A DNA stretch of 5,563 nucleotides, taken from the NCBI GenBank assembly GCA_030150315.1, contig JASLGB010000295.1, positions 1-5,563 on the forward strand, written 5' to 3'. Below are positions 1-5,563 of the stretch, one piece after another (position 1 is the first letter of the stretch; each line of letters opens with the position of its first letter). The notes under the pieces are model-generated. The model saw only the letters and a program-made list of their open reading frames with translations, was not told where the DNA came from and ran no database searches. This DNA comes from Dokdonella sp. GTDB lineage: Bacteria > Pseudomonadota > Gammaproteobacteria > Xanthomonadales > Rhodanobacteraceae. The position numbers were made by a program, and so were the translations under genes.

Positions 1-515
1 GTGAGCCCGTCGTGGTGCGCGAGGTGCCGCACCTGTTCTTCGGCCATGCGGCGCTCCTGGACTTCGCGCTCGAGCTGCCGATTGCGTTCGGAAAGATCCG
101 AAAGGGCCGAGCGCAGGGCGACCTTGTTGCGATACAGCTCAAGGAAGATGCGTACCTTCGACAGCAGGATCACCTCGTTCAAGGGTTTGGTGATGTAGTC
201 GACCGCACCGAAGCTGTAGCCGCGCAGGCGATTGACGTCGTCGGCATGCGAGGCCGTGACGAAGATGATCGGCGTGGTGCGCGTGCGTTCCTCGCCGGCA
301 AGCAGGGTGGCCGCCTCGAAGCCGTTCATGTCCGGCATCTGCACGTCGAGCAGGATCAGCGCGAACTCGTGATCGAGCGTTGCGGCAAGCACGTCGTTGC
401 CGGTCATTGCCTCGACGATATCCACTTCGATGCCGGCCAGGAGACGGCGCATGGCGATGAGGTTGGGACGGTGATCGTCGGCGATGAGGATTTTTGGTTG
501 CATGGCTGCGTTCAT
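1..515 (-). CDS. Response regulator, receiver domain plus start of GGDEF domain (probable diguanylate cyclase), 3' end cut by window
   Basis: Reading the minus strand from the ATG at 515 gives 171 complete codons with no stop before the left edge. Residues 7-125 form a receiver domain: acidic pair D13/D14, phospho-acceptor D57 in LLDVQMPDMNG, switch residue T87 in FVTAS, and K110 in ITKP. Residues 126-164 are a charged helix (LSERNRQLEREVQERR). The last visible residues, VRHLAHHDGLT, match the usual opening of GGDEF domains (LAHHDxLTGLPNR), so the missing part is probably a diguanylate cyclase making cyclic-di-GMP on phosphorylation; an additional EAL domain cannot be excluded. The start is ATG 515, overlapping the cheB stop as ATGA. 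An in-frame ATG at 503 (MQPKILIADD) is an alternative. Neither has a clear Shine-Dalgarno sequence, which fits translational coupling. The likely phosphodonor is the hybrid kinase of the same operon (inference). The receiver assignment is firm; GGDEF rests on about ten residues plus the linker. Confidence 0.88.
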   Translation of the reverse strand, partial: MNAAMQPKILIADDHRPNLIAMRRLLAGIEVDIVEAMTGNDVLAATLDHEFALILLDVQMPDMNGFEAATLLAGEERTRTTPIIFVTASHADDVNRLRGYSFGAVDYITKPLNEVILLSKVRIFLELYRNKVALRSALSDLSERNRQLEREVQERRMAEEQVRHLAHHDGL

Positions 516-1084
516 GCCGTTGGCAGGCAAAGTCGGTTGAGCAACGGGGCGATGTCTTCGAGGGGCACGCAATGGTCGGCGCCGGCAATGTCCAGGGCCG
601 CTTGCGGCATGGACGACGCCTGGGCATCCGCCGGTGTCTGGACGATCGCCACGCCGCCACGCTGCCGAATGAGCTTCAGGCCGGTGGCGCCGTCATTATT
701 GGCCCCTGTCATGACGACTCCAATAAGACCGCTTCCGCTCGCCGAGGCGGCGGATTCAAACAAGACATCGATGGAAGGCCGGGCGAAGGAAACACGCTCG
801 TCGACCGACAGAGCGAAGCAGCCGTCTTCCTCGAGAAGCAGATGATACCCGCTCGGTGCCATGTGGACGACGCCGGGGATTGCGCATTGGCGCTCGCGGG
901 CTTCGCGCACGGGCAGACGGCTGGCCAGCTCGAGCAATTCGCAGAACGTGGTGATGTCTTCCGAGCCGGTATGGCAAACCACGATGACCGGCCGCGGGAA
1001 ACTCCGGTCCAGTCCCGAAAGCACCGTGCGCAGGGCGCCCATTCCGCCGGCAGAGCATCCCATGACGACGGCAGGCGGACGCAT
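512..1084 (-). CDS. Stand-alone CheB-type protein-glutamate methylesterase, no receiver domain
   Basis: This 190-residue protein is the catalytic domain of CheB alone. CheB enzymes hydrolyse glutamate methyl esters, and in many cases deamidate glutamine, on signalling helices. The catalytic triad is visible: Ser11 in GCSAGG, His38 in VVCHTG, and Asp131 in MTGANNDGA. Other family stretches are APSGYHLLLE (76-85) and the DERVSFARPSIDVLFESAA segment (95-113). Classical CheB is about 350 residues with an N-terminal receiver that blocks the active site; here it is absent, so activity cannot be switched by phosphorylation of the same chain. The ATG at 1084 shares one base with the cheR stop (TGATG), and the TGA at 514-512 overlaps the next ATG, so all three small genes should be translationally coupled. 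The residue before the catalytic His is Cys, where chemotaxis CheB usually has Gln. I give no symbol because this is a pathway-specific paralogue, not necessarily chemotaxis cheB. Confidence 0.93.
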   Translation of the reverse strand: MRPPAVVMGCSAGGMGALRTVLSGLDRSFPRPVIVVCHTGSEDITTFCELLELASRLPVREARERQCAIPGVVHMAPSGYHLLLEEDGCFALSVDERVSFARPSIDVLFESAASASGSGLIGVVMTGANNDGATGLKLIRQRGGVAIVQTPADAQASSMPQAALDIAGADHCVPLEDIAPLLNRLCLPTA

Positions 1085-1917
1085 CAGGCTGTCGCCGGGC
1101 TTTTGCGGAACACGCGAGCTTGCGCGTTGATTGCGACGAAATCGCGCGCGGCCGAGGCAAAGGTGATGTTTTCGCGGTTGCCGAGGCAGAGGAAGCCGTT
1201 GCGCACGAGGCTGTCGCGGAACAGCGAAAGAACGTGATTCTGCAGATCGTTGGTGAAGTAGATCAGCACGTTGCGGCAGAGGATCAGATGCGCCTCGCAG
1301 AACACGCCGTCGCAGACAAGATTGTGGTTGGCGAAGGTGACGTTGCGCTTCAGTCGCTCGTCGAGCTTCATGTACTCGTAGCGCGCGTGGTAGTAGTCCG
1401 AGAGCGAGCGCTGGCAGCCGGCCGCAAGGTAGTTTTCCGAGTACAGCCGGGCCTCCCGCGCGGGGAAGATTCCCTCCTGTGCACGCAACAGCGCGGCATC
1501 GCTGAAATCGGTGGCGAAAATCTGGCTTCGGTCATAGAGGCCGGCTTCTTCCAGCAGGATCGCCAGCGAATAGACCTCCTGTCCGAACGCGCATCCGGCT
1601 TGCCAGATGTTGATGACCGGATAGGAGGCCAGAACCGGCAAAACGTCTTCGCGCAGGATGCGGAATACGCCGGGGTTGCGGAACATTTCCGATACCGGAA
1701 CCGACAGGCCGGCGATGACCTGCGGCACCAGTGCGTCGTCGCGCAGCAGGCGATCGGTCAGTTCCATGATCGTGCGGCAGCCGGCATTGGACGCGAGGTT
1801 CAGGACGCGCCGCTTGAACGAAGCCGGTGCGTACTGACTGAAGTCGTAGCCATGGCGCCGCTGCAGGGCGCGCATGAACAATTCGACTTCTACGTCCTCT
1901 ATTTCAGCTCGTGCCAT
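1084..1917 (-). CDS. CheR-type SAM-dependent protein-glutamate O-methyltransferase
   Basis: This 277-residue protein has the two-part CheR fold: an all-alpha N-terminal domain (about 8-75, including RRHGYDFSQYAPASFKRRV) and a Rossmann-like SAM-binding domain (about 78-272). CheR methylates glutamates on receptor helices using S-adenosylmethionine. Visible landmarks are SEMFRNP (76-82, with R80 corresponding to a SAM-contacting Arg of enteric CheR), the glycine-rich IWQAGCAFGQEVYS (104-117), ATDFS with D137 for the SAM ribose (135-139), and CRNVLIYF (214-221). Length is normal for CheR, and there is no C-terminal extension such as TPR. The ATG at 1917 is the most upstream start in frame; the frame upstream hits TAA at 2004-2002 with no other start codon. 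The ribosome site is weak (CAGG or GGAA near the ATG). The gene follows the kinase after 123 bp and overlaps cheB by one base. Motif changes: GEEPYS reads GQEVYS, and the N-x-T before FFR reads P-V-S. The substrate is unknown, since no chemoreceptor is seen. Confidence 0.94.
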   Translation of the reverse strand: MARAEIEDVEVELFMRALQRRHGYDFSQYAPASFKRRVLNLASNAGCRTIMELTDRLLRDDALVPQVIAGLSVPVSEMFRNPGVFRILREDVLPVLASYPVINIWQAGCAFGQEVYSLAILLEEAGLYDRSQIFATDFSDAALLRAQEGIFPAREARLYSENYLAAGCQRSLSDYYHARYEYMKLDERLKRNVTFANHNLVCDGVFCEAHLILCRNVLIYFTNDLQNHVLSLFRDSLVRNGFLCLGNRENITFASAARDFVAINAQARVFRKSPATA

Positions 1918-1960
1918 GCCTGGGAAATTCCGGAAAGGGGAGGCGCGGTGGCGTCTGCGT

Positions 1961-1975
1961 CGTTCCCTCCGAACG
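1961..1975 (-). other. Small hairpin with GGAGG in its loop, cheR leader
   Basis: On the minus strand the sequence reads CGTTC-GGAGG-GAACG, a 5-bp stem with a 5-nt loop. The loop is a perfect Shine-Dalgarno core, but no ATG, GTG or TTG lies at a suitable distance behind it, and the cheR ATG is over 40 nt away. It could be a leader structure or a coincidence. Confidence 0.3.
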
Positions 1976-1995
1976 CCTGCGCGTTGTGGACAAGT

Positions 1996-2038
1996 CGCAG
2001 ATTACACTTTTGAAGCGATTCCTTGGCCAGAATCTGCG
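1996..2038. repeat. 8-bp perfect inverted repeat with 27-bp spacer just after the kinase stop codon
   Basis: CGCAGATT at 1996-2003 is matched by its exact reverse complement AATCTGCG at 2031-2038. The dyad lies three bases downstream of the kinase stop codon in transcription order. The spacer is too long for a tight hairpin, and no T-run follows either arm, so it is not a typical intrinsic terminator. It could be an operator dyad, an RNA stem that stabilises or processes the transcript, or chance; an 8-bp perfect match across 43 bp is only moderately improbable. Confidence 0.45.
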
Positions 2039-2040
2039 CA

Positions 2041-5563
<3,523 letters not shown>

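Larger units (their letters stand above)
1918..2040 (-). other. Intergenic gap between kinase stop and cheR start
   Basis: This 123-bp stretch is the only real non-coding gap in the window; the downstream junctions overlap. It starts right after the kinase TGA (2043-2041) and ends at the cheR ATG. On the transcribed strand it holds an 8-bp inverted repeat (2038-1996), a short hairpin whose loop is GGAGG (1975-1961), and a CCTCC stretch about 25 nt before cheR that could pair with that loop. No GC stem followed by a U-run was found, so read-through from the kinase into cheR is likely. I saw no good -35/-10 pair. The gap could hold a secondary promoter, a processing site, or a structure that sets cheR levels relative to the kinase. 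Confidence 0.6.

Noticed and set aside
12..1237. Two overlapping plus-strand open frames over the regulator and cheB
   Set aside because: The minus strand encodes intact receiver and CheB motifs here; the plus frames show none and overlap each other.
1120..2013. Plus-strand open frame of 297 codons over cheR
   Set aside because: It is fully antisense to CheR and its gap, has no family motifs, and is explained by codon bias.
2014..2030. Sigma-54-like GG-N10-GC element on the minus strand (TGGCCAAGGAATCGC)
   Set aside because: It has the GG and GC spacing, but the central bases and TTGC do not match well; such hits occur often in GC-rich DNA, and no activator site was seen.
1996..2038. Intrinsic terminator after the kinase gene
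   Set aside because: The stem has a 27-nt loop and no following U-run on the transcribed strand, so termination is not supported.

Overview
This window is a GC-rich piece of a bacterial signalling operon. All real genes lie on the minus strand, so transcription runs from high to low coordinates. The domain families (CHASE3/HAMP/GAF hybrid kinase, stand-alone CheR and CheB, receiver-GGDEF regulator), the high GC and the tight gene packing point to a Pseudomonadota genome, probably beta- or gammaproteobacterial. The sequence alone does not give a genus.

Layout in transcription order: (1) 5563-2041, a very large membrane-anchored hybrid histidine kinase whose N-terminus lies beyond the right edge: CHASE3, transmembrane helix, HAMP, GAF, long coiled coil, HisKA/HATPase, then three receiver domains. 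(2) 2040-1918, a 123-bp gap, the only sizeable non-coding stretch, with an 8-bp inverted repeat and a small hairpin but no convincing terminator or promoter. (3) 1917-1084, a CheR-type SAM-dependent methyltransferase. (4) 1084-512, a CheB-type methylesterase without a receiver domain, joined to cheR by a TGATG stop/start. (5) 515-1, a response regulator with an intact receiver domain followed by a helix and the first residues of a GGDEF domain, joined to cheB by an ATGA overlap and cut by the left edge.

Working model (inference): the kinase senses a signal through CHASE3 and/or GAF, phosphorylates its own receivers and probably the receiver-GGDEF protein, and so controls cyclic-di-GMP. CheR and CheB would add methylation-based adaptation. 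No chemoreceptor, CheA or CheW is seen in the window, which raises the question of what CheR and CheB modify. A plausible target is the kinase itself: its coiled coil holds two 35-residue repeats, each with an E-E-x-x-A-[S/T] motif like the methylation sites of chemoreceptors. The parts resemble the Wsp surface-sensing pathway (receptor, hybrid kinase, WspC methyltransferase, WspF methylesterase, WspR REC-GGDEF), but with receptor and kinase fused in one polypeptide. No mobile elements, CRISPR arrays, tRNA or rRNA genes were seen.
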